Source: Bacteroidota bacterium
Lineage (GTDB): Bacteria > Bacteroidota > Bacteroidia > Flavobacteriales > Weeksellaceae
DNA: 64,000 nt
Direction of reading: 5' to 3'
Assembly (NCBI GenBank): GCA_018902795.1
Contig: JAHIQD010000002.1
Span: forward strand, 124,001 to 188,000
Shown: piece by piece, positions 26,271 to 33,759 of the stretch
Layout of the letters: each line of letters opens with the position of its first letter
How positions within the stretch are numbered: position 1 is the stretch's first letter
The notes under the pieces: generated by a model
Database searches by the model: none
What the model was told of the DNA's origin: nothing
The model's input: the letters and a program-made list of their open reading frames with translations, nothing else
Position numbers and translations under genes: made by a program

Positions 26271-26639
26271 TTATTTTGGACTTCGCTCAGAAAGTTTCTT
26301 TTTGTAACTGGTCATTACTTTTACAATTTCTTCACATTCTTTCTTTAAATGTTCAAGCTGATCTCCACTGAGGTAATTCAGTTCTTCGATAAGTTCTAAC
26401 CAAAACTGCGTTTCATCTGCCTCTTCTACAACAATACACAATTTAGAGAATTTTTCATTTTGAGATCTTGCTCTTCCCATTTCTCTGTAATTTGCAGCAA
26501 CAGAAGTTGATGACCGGTAAACCTGTTTTCTTATCACTGACAAATCATCGGAATAAGGCAAAACGGAAAGACTTTTTATCATTGAAATACAAAGCTTTTT
26601 TGTTCTTTCCCTAAAAATTTGGTTATAATCAGATTCCAT
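26271..26639 (-). CDS. Four-helix bundle protein (23S rRNA intervening-sequence protein family), unit 2
   Basis: 122 residues. LPYSDDLSVIRKQVYRSSTSVAANYREMGRARSQNEKFSKL is the S23/IVP-family core (helices 2 and 3), and ETQFWLELIEELNYLS resembles the third and fourth helix. It diverges strongly from unit 1, so the two were not recently duplicated. It lies between the TRIC channel gene and coaD and is bounded by inverted arrays of TAATGAGTAA-type units. No ribosomal RNA gene is near. Function unknown; the arrangement repeats that of unit 1 with a different repeat sequence. Confidence 0.87.
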   Translation of the reverse strand: MESDYNQIFRERTKKLCISMIKSLSVLPYSDDLSVIRKQVYRSSTSVAANYREMGRARSQNEKFSKLCIVVEEADETQFWLELIEELNYLSGDQLEHLKKECEEIVKVMTSYKKKLSERSPK

Positions 26640-26654
26640 AAAAAAAATATTACA

Positions 26655-26722
26655 GGTTACTCATTCATATTGCTCATTACTTATTGCTCATTACTTATTG
26701 CTCATTACTTATTACTTACCCT
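26655..26722 (-). repeat. Right terminal repeat of four-helix-bundle unit 2
   Basis: CTCATTACTTATTG iterated three times, then CTCATTACTTATTACTTACC. It is inverted relative to 26232-26270 and runs into the 3' end of coaD, encoding its last residues (VSNK) and stop. Confidence 0.87.
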
Positions 26723-27175
26723 TACGGTATCCGGAACCAGCAGTTCATAATCGCCGCCGAAAGTGATAATTTCCCTTACAATACTGCTGCTGATGAATGA
26801 TTTTCCCGCAGAAGTCAGAAGAAAGATCGTTTCAATCTGATTGCCCTGAGTCAGTTCGCGGTTGGTTTGGGCGATTGCTTTTTCAAACTCAAAATCTGCA
26901 GGATTTCTCAGGCCGCGCAGAATAAAATTCACGTTTTTGCTGTGGCAGTAATCAATCGTTAATCCTTCAAAATGATCCACCTCCACATTCGGGAATTTTT
27001 CAAAAGTTTTTTTAATGAATTCTACCCGCTCTTCCAGCGAAAACATATATTTTTTCTGTGAATTCTGCCCGATTGCGATAATAATTTTATCAAAAAGCGG
27101 CGCAGCTCTTTCCACAATATCGTAATGGCCAAGGGTGATCGGATCAAAGGATCCAGGAAATACAGCGACTCTCAT
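26705..27175 (-). CDS. coaD: Phosphopantetheine adenylyltransferase
   Basis: 156 residues, normal length. The nucleotidyltransferase motif FPGSFDPITLGHYDIVERA (5-23, with the T/HxGH signature as TLGH), NFILRGLRNPADFEFE (about 83-98) and FISSSIVREI (about 129-138) are all present. It makes dephospho-CoA from 4'-phosphopantetheine and ATP in the cytoplasm. The last four codons and the stop are formed by the terminal repeat of the neighbouring four-helix-bundle unit, so the C-terminus has probably been rewritten by it. ddl lies 120 nt upstream. Confidence 0.95.
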   Translation of the reverse strand: MRVAVFPGSFDPITLGHYDIVERAAPLFDKIIIAIGQNSQKKYMFSLEERVEFIKKTFEKFPNVEVDHFEGLTIDYCHSKNVNFILRGLRNPADFEFEKAIAQTNRELTQGNQIETIFLLTSAGKSFISSSIVREIITFGGDYELLVPDTVRVSNK

Positions 27176-27295
27176 AGTTTAGTTTTTGTTCTTGCAGTCA
27201 GCGGTTTGCTTTCTGTGTATTATCTTTTTATTTTGTGACCTTCCGCTTTTCATGTTGTAGAAAGTATTATTCAACAAAAGCAGGCATTTGCACAT

Positions 27296-28279
27296 TTACT
27301 TCTTCAGCGCCTTTTCCACCTCATTTCCGCATAAATCCTTAATGGAAATCCCGTAGATTTTAGCCTGTTGCGGCAGGATGGAAGCCGGTGAAAAGCCCGG
27401 ATTTGTATTCATTTCGAGCATATAAGGAATACCGTTCATGATGATAAACTCACTTCTGGAAAAGCCGCTCATTCCTAAAGAGTCATAGGCTTTTTTAGCA
27501 ATCTCTTCCACCTTTTTGCGGGTTTCGTCATCAATTCTTGCAGGCGTTATTTCTTCAGAAGCGCCTTCATATTTGGCTTCGTAATCGAAAAACTCTTTGA
27601 AAGGAACAATTTCGGTAATCCCCAAAACGATGGTTTCCCCGTTAAAATCCACTACTCCCACGGAAACCTCCATCCCGTCGAGAAAGCTTTCGATTAAAAT
27701 CTCATCATCTTCAGCAAATGCAAAATCCACCGCCTTCAGAAAATCTGCTTTTTCCTTCACTTTGCTGATCCCCAATGAGGACCCGCTCTGATTAGGTTTC
27801 ACAAACAAGGGCAGTCCCAAATCTTCAATAATATCATCTTCATTAAAGGAATCTCCTTTTCTCAGATAAACGCTTTTTGCGGAAGGAATTCCGTATTTTG
27901 AAAGTACGGCAAGGGTATCTTTTTTATTGAACGTTAAAGCACTCTGATAAAAACCGCAGCCGGTATATTTTTGCCCGATGGTATCCCAGTAGGCCTGAAG
28001 TTCTCCGTTCTCACCCGGTTTCCCGTGGATGATATTGAAACAGACATCAAACTTCACATCAAAACCGCTGTCAAGATTGACGGAAAAATCCGCTTTGTTG
28101 ATGGGGAGATTCTGCGATCTGTCATCTACAAAATACCATTCATCTTTCAGAATAACGACCTGGTAAACATTGTATAAATCGCGGTCAAGAGAATCGTAAA
28201 TCAGCTGGCCGCTTTTGAGAGAAACCCTATATTCGTCGGAATAACCGCCCATTACTACGGCTACATTTTTCTTGTTCAT
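27296..28279 (-). CDS. ddl: D-alanine--D-alanine ligase
   Basis: 327 residues from the ATG at 28279; a TTG at 28297 would add six residues but overlaps the -7 element region. ATP-grasp fold: VVMGGYSDEYRVSLKSG (8-24), HGKPGENGELQAYWD (about 89-103), the ATP-binding loop KPNQSGSSLGISKV, and EMNTNPGFSPAS near the C-terminus (metal-binding Glu/Asn). It joins two D-alanines for peptidoglycan precursor synthesis in the cytoplasm. It is followed on the same strand by coaD; no terminator is seen between them. Confidence 0.96.
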   Translation of the reverse strand: MNKKNVAVVMGGYSDEYRVSLKSGQLIYDSLDRDLYNVYQVVILKDEWYFVDDRSQNLPINKADFSVNLDSGFDVKFDVCFNIIHGKPGENGELQAYWDTIGQKYTGCGFYQSALTFNKKDTLAVLSKYGIPSAKSVYLRKGDSFNEDDIIEDLGLPLFVKPNQSGSSLGISKVKEKADFLKAVDFAFAEDDEILIESFLDGMEVSVGVVDFNGETIVLGITEIVPFKEFFDYEAKYEGASEEITPARIDDETRKKVEEIAKKAYDSLGMSGFSRSEFIIMNGIPYMLEMNTNPGFSPASILPQQAKIYGISIKDLCGNEVEKALKK

Positions 28280-28298
28280 ACGTTTTAATCTAATCAAG

Positions 28299-28306
28299 CA
28301 AATTTA
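28299..28306 (-). promoter_or_regulatory. -7 promoter element of ddl
   Basis: TAAATTTG on the minus strand, 20 nt before the ATG at 28279; predicted leader about 13 nt. -33 box not clear. Confidence 0.5.
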
Positions 28307-28440
28307 AACAAAATGTTTAAAATTCAGGTTGAAGCCGGCTAATATTATCCGTTGCGGTAAAAAATAATTTTAAAGATAAATATCATGCAGATTTATCGAA
28401 AAATGGAAGTCAGTCTGTTTATTTTCCTGTTAAAAATATG

Positions 28441-28448
28441 TATTTTTG
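28441..28448 (+). promoter_or_regulatory. -7 promoter element of lpxK, adjacent to the start codon
   Basis: TATTTTTG ends only 6 nt before the ATG at 28455. With a transcription start about 7 nt past the element, the mRNA would begin at or next to the AUG. No good -33 box. Confidence 0.5.
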
Positions 28449-28454
28449 CAGGCT

Positions 28455-29480
28455 ATGAAAAGATGGTATCTCTACCCTTTTTCTCTGGGTTATCACTTGG
28501 TTACCGCGATCCGGAACTTAATGTATGACTGGGGAATTTCTAAATCGACTAAACTAAAAACTCCGATGATCAACGTCGGAAACCTTTCTGTGGGCGGCAG
28601 CGGGAAATCCCCGATGGTGATGTATCTGGCAGAACTTTTATCGAAACATTACAGAACCGGCGTCCTTTCCAGAGGGTATGGAAGACTCACCAAAGGCTAC
28701 GGCATCACGAATTACGACAGCAACTATAAAACCGTGGGCGATGAAGCGATGCAGCTCTTCGAAAGGTTTAAAAACCGTTTTGTAATTGGGGTATCGGAAG
28801 AAAGAGTTCCGGGCGCAAAAAAGATGATCGGCGATATGGATCTGGATGTTCTGGTGTTGGATGATGCTTATCAGCACCGGGCGATAAAGCCGGGCTTCAA
28901 CATCCTGATGACCGATTACAATGATCCTTACTTTAAAGATTTTCTGCTTCCTGCAGGCGATTTGCGCGAAAGCAGAAGCGGCGCCAGAAGATCGCAGATC
29001 ATCATGGTATCTAAATGTCCCGATGATATCACCGAGGAAAAGAAACAGTATTATATCTCGAGAATTAAACCGCAGCATAACCAAAAAGTATTTTTTTCCT
29101 GGATTGGTTATGACGAAAATATCTACAGCAAAGACAAATTTCTCCCGGATAACAATTTAAGTTATTATGATATTTTACTGATTACCGGAATTGCAAACCC
29201 GAAACCTTTAATCAGTCATTTAGCCAAATTTTCACAGCGGGTAAAACATCTTAAATTTAAAGACCATCATAATTTCAGCGAACAGGACATCAAAGATATT
29301 GTAGCCGAATACAAAAAACTGGGCGAGTACAAGCTGATCCTCACTACAGAAAAAGATTATGTGAGACTGAAAACCTTTGATTACCTCAGAGATCTGGTCT
29401 ACTACTGGCCTATTAATGTGAACATTGAGAATAAGGAAGAATTTAACCAAATCATATTGGATTATGTTAGAAAAAATTAA
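28455..29480 (+). CDS. lpxK: Tetraacyldisaccharide 4'-kinase
   Basis: 341 residues from the ATG at 28455 (MKRWYLYPFSLGYHLVTAIRN); an in-frame TTG at 28446 falls inside the promoter element. The P-loop is in GNLSVGGSGKSPMVMYLAELL (about 44-64), followed by SRGYGR and the Walker-B-like DVLVLDDAYQHRAI. It phosphorylates the 4' position of the lipid A disaccharide at the inner face of the inner membrane. The single N-terminal hydrophobic helix is normal. The last 17 nt overlap the purine nucleoside phosphorylase gene, so the pair is cotranscribed. Confidence 0.94.
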   Translation: MKRWYLYPFSLGYHLVTAIRNLMYDWGISKSTKLKTPMINVGNLSVGGSGKSPMVMYLAELLSKHYRTGVLSRGYGRLTKGYGITNYDSNYKTVGDEAMQLFERFKNRFVIGVSEERVPGAKKMIGDMDLDVLVLDDAYQHRAIKPGFNILMTDYNDPYFKDFLLPAGDLRESRSGARRSQIIMVSKCPDDITEEKKQYYISRIKPQHNQKVFFSWIGYDENIYSKDKFLPDNNLSYYDILLITGIANPKPLISHLAKFSQRVKHLKFKDHHNFSEQDIKDIVAEYKKLGEYKLILTTEKDYVRLKTFDYLRDLVYYWPINVNIENKEEFNQIILDYVRKN

Positions 29481-30282
29481 AGAAACCGCAGCCTTCATTA
29501 AAAACATCATTCAGGACACCCCTGATTTTGCGATTGTTTTAGGCTCGGGCCTCGGGAAACTGAAAGATGAAGTACAGGCCATCCATACCCTGGATTTTAC
29601 TGAAATTCCTAATTTTCCTCAAACCACCGTTGTAGGACATGGCGGAAAACTCATCTACGGAATACTGGAAGGCAAAAAAGTGCTCATGATGAGCGGAAGA
29701 TTTCATTATTATGAAGGCCATGATATCCAGACTGTGGTTTTTCCGTTCAGGGTTTTCCATCTTTTGGGAATTAAAAATCTGATTGTATCCAATGCTTCGG
29801 GAGGCGTAAACCCCAACTTCAAAGTGGCTGATATCATGCTGATCAACGACCATATCAACATGATGCCTGAACATCCTTTACGCGGAAAGAATCTGGATGA
29901 ACTGGGACCAAGATTCGTCGACATGAGTGAGCCTTATAACAAAAAAATGTTGCAGGTTGCCACGTCAGTAGCAAAAGATTTAAACATCAGAATCCACGAG
30001 GGATGCTATGTTGCCCTGCAGGGACCTACTTTTGAAACCCCGGCAGAATATGGAATGATCAAAGCGATTGGCGGTGACGCAGTGGGCATGAGCACCGTTC
30101 CTGAAGTGATCGTAGCCAAACATCAGGGAATGGACTGTTTCGGAATCTCCATTATTACCGATGTCGGCGGACCCGACATTGCATTTACCGTTTCCCACGA
30201 AGAAGTTTTACAGGCTGCTGATAAAGCAATGCCGAATGTCATTAAAATTGTGAAAGGACTGGTGAAGAATTACAACGCTTAA
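29464..30282 (+). CDS. Purine nucleoside phosphorylase (PNP-I, trimeric type)
   Basis: 272 residues from the ATG at 29464, which begins inside lpxK (17-nt overlap). Family motifs: FAIVLGSGLGKLKDEV (about 20-35), phosphate-binding VVGHGGKLIYG, MMSGRFHYYEGHDIQTVVFP, IVSNASGGVNPNF (about 113-125), and VGMSTVPEVIVAKHQG. It splits inosine/guanosine with phosphate to base and ribose-1-phosphate in the cytoplasm. Ends with the strong terminator at 30299-30331. The last 17 codons (from MPNVIKIVKGL) are recognisable again in the relic at 31424-31485. Confidence 0.95.
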   Translation: MLEKIKETAAFIKNIIQDTPDFAIVLGSGLGKLKDEVQAIHTLDFTEIPNFPQTTVVGHGGKLIYGILEGKKVLMMSGRFHYYEGHDIQTVVFPFRVFHLLGIKNLIVSNASGGVNPNFKVADIMLINDHINMMPEHPLRGKNLDELGPRFVDMSEPYNKKMLQVATSVAKDLNIRIHEGCYVALQGPTFETPAEYGMIKAIGGDAVGMSTVPEVIVAKHQGMDCFGISIITDVGGPDIAFTVSHEEVLQAADKAMPNVIKIVKGLVKNYNA

Positions 30283-30298
30283 ATCTTTTTATTTTAAA

Positions 30299-30331
30299 AA
30301 AAAACGCATCTTTCGGGATGCGTTTTTTTAT
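30299..30331 (+). terminator. Terminator after the purine nucleoside phosphorylase gene
   Basis: AACGCATC (30303-30310) / GATGCGTT (30317-30324) hairpin followed by TTTTTT; A-rich on the left side, so it may also stop minus-strand transcription from the NYN gene. Confidence 0.9.
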
Positions 30332-30390
30332 ACCGATCCGTTAAAAGAACAAAATTTTTGCGGCTTTACGGTAAAAAATTTTAACCCGTC

Positions 30391-31152
30391 TTATTTCACC
30401 TTCACGTAGATGTGACGAATATTATTAACACCGGTTACGCGTTCATCGATTTCAATTTTGCCGATGCTTTTAATTAAAGGCAGAAGTTTTGAAAAACCGA
30501 AATTTCGGGGATCAAAATCCGGTTTCTTTTTAATGATAAAACTGCCGAGATTCCCAAGGAAAGTCCACCCGTCTTCATCGCCCAAATCATTGATGCTTTG
30601 GGTGATAAGTTTAATCGTGCGTCCGTCCACTTTACTGATGGGTTCTGCTTTGTGTTTCTTTTTAACGGGCTTTTTCGTTAAAGTATTTTCCGGCTCTTCA
30701 GTATTTTCGGCTTCTTCAGTGGTGTTGAGAATTTCCAGATAAATAAATTTATCACAGGCAGAAATAAAAGGTTTCGGGGTTTTCTTTTCACCAAATCCAA
30801 TCACCTTCATGCCTGCTTCCCGAAGTCTTGTAGCCAGCCTTGTAAAATCGCTGTCGCTGGAAACGATGCAGAACCCGTTCACTTTTTCGGAATACAAGAT
30901 ATCCATCGCATCAATGATTAAGGCGCTGTCGCTGGAGTTTTTTCCTGTGGTATAACTGTATTGCTGAATGGGCGTGATGGCGTTTTCAAGCAAAACATTT
31001 TTCCAGCCTGAAGCATTGGGTTTGGTCCAGTCTGCATAAATCCTTTTGATGGTGGGAGTTCCGTTTCTGGAAATTTCCTCGAGCATTTCTTTTACGTTTT
31101 TATAGGGAACATTGTCCGCATCAATCAAGACTGCTAATTTATCGTCTGCCAT
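30391..31152 (-). CDS. NYN-domain protein with C-terminal OST-HTH/LOTUS domain
   Basis: 253 residues. The N-terminal NYN/LabA-like (PIN-fold) nuclease domain has KLAVLIDADNVPYKNVKEM (metal Asp pair, 5-23), SSDSALIIDAMDIL (about 73-86) and CIVSSDSDFTRLATRLREAG (about 95-114). A charged linker rich in Lys/Glu (about 145-172) leads to an OST-HTH/LOTUS domain (ITQSINDLGDEDGWTFLGNLGSFIIKKKPDFDPRNFGFSKL). This combination is typical of the bacterial MARF1/Limkain-like family, thought to act on RNA. Acidic residues for catalysis are intact. Substrate unknown. Monocistronic. Confidence 0.88.
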   Translation of the reverse strand: MADDKLAVLIDADNVPYKNVKEMLEEISRNGTPTIKRIYADWTKPNASGWKNVLLENAITPIQQYSYTTGKNSSDSALIIDAMDILYSEKVNGFCIVSSDSDFTRLATRLREAGMKVIGFGEKKTPKPFISACDKFIYLEILNTTEEAENTEEPENTLTKKPVKKKHKAEPISKVDGRTIKLITQSINDLGDEDGWTFLGNLGSFIIKKKPDFDPRNFGFSKLLPLIKSIGKIEIDERVTGVNNIRHIYVKVK

Positions 31153-31183
31153 ATTTGTTTAAAAAATTATTCTTAAGTAAAGT

Positions 31184-31191
31184 CAAATTTA
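31184..31191 (-). promoter_or_regulatory. -7 promoter element of the NYN gene
   Basis: TAAATTTG on the minus strand, 32 nt before the ATG at 31152. No clear -33 box. Confidence 0.45.
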
Positions 31192-31280
31192 CAGCAATTA
31201 TTTTTAGAAAAAGTGGAAAATCAGGGAGACAGAAATCGTTTGGGCTTTTAAAACGTAAATTCTATTTCAAAATTTTTAAT

Positions 31281-31485
31281 AAAAATATACTGATCTGGTG
31301 GAACCGCTTTCTCTGAAGGAGGCCTATCTGGAGATGACCGAAAAAACGCAGAAGAAACCCGTCGGCGGATCACCGAAGCAACCGGACTCCCTCTTCTGAC
31401 GTTCCTTTCAGGTGCGGGTGCCGACAAGGTGATGCCGAACGTAGTTAAATTTGTGAAAGGTCTGATAAGAGAATACGTCGCGTGA
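31281..31485 (+). pseudogene. Chimeric relic: dinB fragment + tRNA-Leu fragment + PNP 3' end
   Basis: Three pieces follow each other directly. 31284-31399 resembles dinB from 37154 on: AATATAC, then an exact 18-nt match GTGGAACCGCTTTCTCTG (31298-31315 and 37168-37185), and in frame DLVEPLSLKEAYLEMTEK against DLVEPLSLDEAYLDVTEN, the catalytic Asp being Lys; an internal deletion of about 40-45 nt follows and the frame ends in a stop. 31400-31422 matches the anticodon arm of tRNA-Leu (17 nt identical, 31406-31422 and 38056-38072). 31422-31485 encodes DKVMPNVVKFVKGLIREYVA and a stop, like the C-terminus of the PNP at 29464. All three pieces are in the same orientation as their intact counterparts, and dinB precedes tRNA-Leu in both places. 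Not expected to be functional. Confidence 0.8.
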
Positions 31486-31507
31486 ACATTAATTGATAAA
31501 ACAATAA

Positions 31508-31542
31508 AAAAACCGTTTTGAAGAGGATTCAAAACGGTTTTT
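31508..31542. terminator. Bidirectional terminator between the relic and the DOMON-like gene
   Basis: AAAAACCGTTTTGAA (31508-31522) / TTCAAAACGGTTTTT (31528-31542), a 15-bp perfect stem with a 5-nt loop; T-tracts on both strands. It serves the minus-strand gene ending at 31558. Confidence 0.92.
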
Positions 31543-31557
31543 GTTTAGACATTGTTA

Positions 31558-32310
31558 TCAGTTTTTAATAAGTTTTTCCTGAGTTTTGGTGCCGTCTTTA
31601 CTTTCTGTCTCAATGTAGTAAACACCGGCTTTCAAACGGGTTAAATCAATAGCATCATTTTTAAGCTCCGGAGTCTTCATTAATCGTCCGGTACTGTCGA
31701 AAATACTGAGGTTTTTAATTTTTCCTGAATTTTTAAAATAAACCATTCCGGTGGAAGGATTCGGGTAGAACTGAATCCTGCCTGCAAGGTTTTCTTCGCC
31801 TGTAGCAAGGGCAGCGGTCATGTTAAGGGTAGCATACCCTCTGTTCCCTGCACCGTGATAAGAAAGGGTAAGCGTGTTATCTCCTTTCGCGTAAAAGATG
31901 TCCAGCGGACCGGCTGTATTGGGAATCGGTGTATCTTCAGCACCTCCGTTAAGGCTTCTTGTAGCCACTACCGTTCTGGTCCCCGCCGCAACAACATTAG
32001 AGGTCACGGTCCAGTCCTGGCTTGCATCAGCCGACGGCGTTACTCCAACTCCGTTAAAGGTATAATCTCTGCTGGCCGAAGAATTATAAATAAATCCGTC
32101 AGCTCCGTCAGCCATCCCTAAATCTCCGCCGCCAATTCCCATAAAAGAATTGCTGGGTCCGGTAAGCGTAAGGGTAACTGTTGTGGGATTAGTGTCCATC
32201 TTCACCGTCATGCCGGTTGCTCCTAAACTCACCGTTCCTGAAGTGAACTGGCCCGAAATGAAAATGCCGGTAAAGACACTTCCTAAAATAAATAATAGTT
32301 TTCTTTTCAT
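31558..32310 (-). CDS. DOMON-like surface protein with T9SS type A signal
   Basis: 250 residues from the ATG at 32310. Signal peptide MKRKLLFILGSVFTGIFISG. The mature part is a single beta-sandwich resembling DOMON domains: MTVKMDTNPTTVTLTLTGPS, FMGIGGGDLG, DWTVTSNVVAAGTRTVVATRSL, LDIFYAKGDNTLTLSYHG. DOMON domains bind haem or sugars. C-terminal ~70 residues (IQFYPNPSTGMVYF ... KAGVYYIETESKDGTKTQEKLIKN) are a T9SS type A signal, so export to the cell surface is expected. It is the last gene of the operon with DUF5777, cytochrome c, YceI and the ankyrin protein, and one base after the ankyrin gene stop. Ligand unproven. Confidence 0.78.
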   Translation of the reverse strand: MKRKLLFILGSVFTGIFISGQFTSGTVSLGATGMTVKMDTNPTTVTLTLTGPSNSFMGIGGGDLGMADGADGFIYNSSASRDYTFNGVGVTPSADASQDWTVTSNVVAAGTRTVVATRSLNGGAEDTPIPNTAGPLDIFYAKGDNTLTLSYHGAGNRGYATLNMTAALATGEENLAGRIQFYPNPSTGMVYFKNSGKIKNLSIFDSTGRLMKTPELKNDAIDLTRLKAGVYYIETESKDGTKTQEKLIKN

Positions 32311-32311
32311 G

Positions 32312-32836
32312 TTAGTCGCTTTTAAAAAGGTTAATAATATTTTGCTTTTTGGTTTGTATTGCATATTCAAAAGGGGTAATTCCCGTCTGGTCTGCCAGGT
32401 CTTTTTTCGCCCGGTTGTTCAGCAGGATCTTTACAAGTTCTTCATTACCTGTCTTAACAGCCCATATCAGCGGGGTGGTACCGGAGGAATCCGCAATGTT
32501 GGGATCGGCATTTTTCCGGAGCAGATGCTCTACAAGCCCTTTATGATAGCGGATGCAGAGTCCGGCCAAGGCCGTTCCTTCAGGGCTTTTGTAATTAAGG
32601 TCTTTCACCTTTTCGATCAGGAAATCAGCAACCTCTGTATTTCCGCGGTAACAGGCCAGTATCAGCGGGGAAAACCCCATAGGACTGACTGAATTGATCA
32701 CTTCAGGATTTTTCAACATAAGCTGCTGCATCTCAGCCACCGTTCCGGATCTCGCAATGTCAAAAACATCTTTTTCCTGGGCTTTCAGAACGAAAAAACC
32801 GGTCATTAAAATCAGTATAAGAAATTTCGTTTTCAT
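32312..32836 (-). CDS. Secreted ankyrin-repeat protein
   Basis: 174 residues. Signal peptide (MKTKFLILILMTGFFVLKAQ) followed by about four ankyrin repeats (SPMGFSPLILACYRGNTEVADFLIEK; AGLCIRYHKGLVEHLLRKNADPNIAD; GTTPLIWAVKTGNEELVKILLNNRAKKD; GITPFEYAIQTKKQNIINLF). Periplasmic ankyrin proteins are usually partner- or inhibitor-binding; AnkB-type proteins beside catalases are one known case. Its ATG overlaps the YceI stop as TAATG. Role here unknown; its place in the operon suggests it serves the cytochrome/barrel proteins. Confidence 0.87.
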   Translation of the reverse strand: MKTKFLILILMTGFFVLKAQEKDVFDIARSGTVAEMQQLMLKNPEVINSVSPMGFSPLILACYRGNTEVADFLIEKVKDLNYKSPEGTALAGLCIRYHKGLVEHLLRKNADPNIADSSGTTPLIWAVKTGNEELVKILLNNRAKKDLADQTGITPFEYAIQTKKQNIINLFKSD

Positions 32837-33378
32837 TATTTATGCAATTCAAAATAATAATCTATATTAACATTTTCCGCAATTTTTTTCATCACCATTT
32901 TCGGTACAGTCACCTTATAATCTGCGGGCTTCGCAACAAATTTCCCGGAGATATAAATTTTACCGTCCTTGGTATAGATCTGAGCAGCAGAGTTCACCGG
33001 ATTATTCACTCCATGAAAATTCAGGGTACCGGACACGGTATAAGCTGTTGGAGTTGAGGACAGATTTTCTTTTTTGAAATCTGCTATTTTTCCGGTGAAT
33101 GTAGTCTTGGGATATTTCGATGTTTCCGCATAGTTTTCATTGAAATGCTCTTCCATTAGCGCGTTTTTAAATTTGAAATTTTTGGTCATCGCGACAGATG
33201 CAAAATCTCCGCTGTCTGCGTTCAAAACTGCAGCTGCATTGGAATGTGTGGCATCGATATCCTCGAAGAGCGGTACGTTGGCTTCAAAGTGAACCGTCCC
33301 GGTTTTGGTCGAGTATTTCTGTGAAAACGTAAGATTTCCTAAAAACAGAACCATGGTGATAATATATACTCTTTTCAT
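32836..33378 (-). CDS. YceI-family periplasmic protein
   Basis: 180 residues. Signal peptide (MKRVYIITMVLFLGNLTFSQ). YceI lipocalin-like core: KTGTVHFEANVPLFEDIDATHSNAAAVL, FKNALMEEHFNENYAETSKYPKTTFTGKI, YTVSGTLNFHGVNNPV, GKFVAKPADYKVTVP. YceI proteins bind isoprenoid chains in a long hydrophobic channel and often accompany cytochromes or quinone-related genes; ligand here is not known. It is 16 nt downstream of the lipoprotein cytochrome gene, in the same operon. Confidence 0.9.
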   Translation of the reverse strand: MKRVYIITMVLFLGNLTFSQKYSTKTGTVHFEANVPLFEDIDATHSNAAAVLNADSGDFASVAMTKNFKFKNALMEEHFNENYAETSKYPKTTFTGKIADFKKENLSSTPTAYTVSGTLNFHGVNNPVNSAAQIYTKDGKIYISGKFVAKPADYKVTVPKMVMKKIAENVNIDYYFELHK

Positions 33379-33394
33379 TTTATTATGTATTAAG

Positions 33395-33748
33395 TTATTG
33401 CTGCAAACCGTCAGTTTTCCATTTCTTTAAAATATCGATGTCGCCCTGAGACAGATTTCCGCCCTGAGGCATTTTCTGGGGATCTCCGGAAGGTCTCTGT
33501 ACACGGTCCAGGATTTTGTCGATGGCATTTTTCACCAGTGTATAGTCGGTTAAAGGAAAAAATGAGGAGGCTCCGCCGGCCGAATGGCAAACGGTGCAGT
33601 TCCTGTCAATAATTGGCTTTACGTCCTGAGTGAACTTCACAGTTTCAGGAATTATCACTTGCCCTGTGATGTCTTCATAAGTACGGGTATCACAGCCCAT
33701 CAGTGATAAACCTGAAATTAAAATACCTATTTTGATCGTTGTCTTCAT
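33395..33748 (-). CDS. Monohaem c-type cytochrome lipoprotein
   Basis: 117 residues. A lipoprotein signal ends at LSLMGC (Cys19). There is one haem-binding motif CTVCH (about 53-57, in PIIDRNCTVCHSAGG), and a Met-containing C-terminal segment (PQKMPQGGNLSQGDIDILKKW) typical of small cytochrome c/PSCyt-type domains, with Met as the likely axial ligand. It should be anchored on the periplasmic side of a membrane and carry electrons. The gene lies 11 nt downstream of the DUF5777 barrel gene. The physiological electron donor and acceptor are not visible. Confidence 0.88.
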   Translation of the reverse strand: MKTTIKIGILISGLSLMGCDTRTYEDITGQVIIPETVKFTQDVKPIIDRNCTVCHSAGGASSFFPLTDYTLVKNAIDKILDRVQRPSGDPQKMPQGGNLSQGDIDILKKWKTDGLQQ

Positions 33749-33759
33749 ATTTGATAATT

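Noticed and set aside
31400..31428. Second tRNA-Leu gene
   Set aside because: Only the anticodon-arm segment is present; acceptor, D and T arms are absent, so it is a fragment.
31248..31532. 94-codon minus-strand frame
   Set aside because: It is antisense to the dinB/tRNA/PNP relic, whose recognisable coding sense is on the plus strand.
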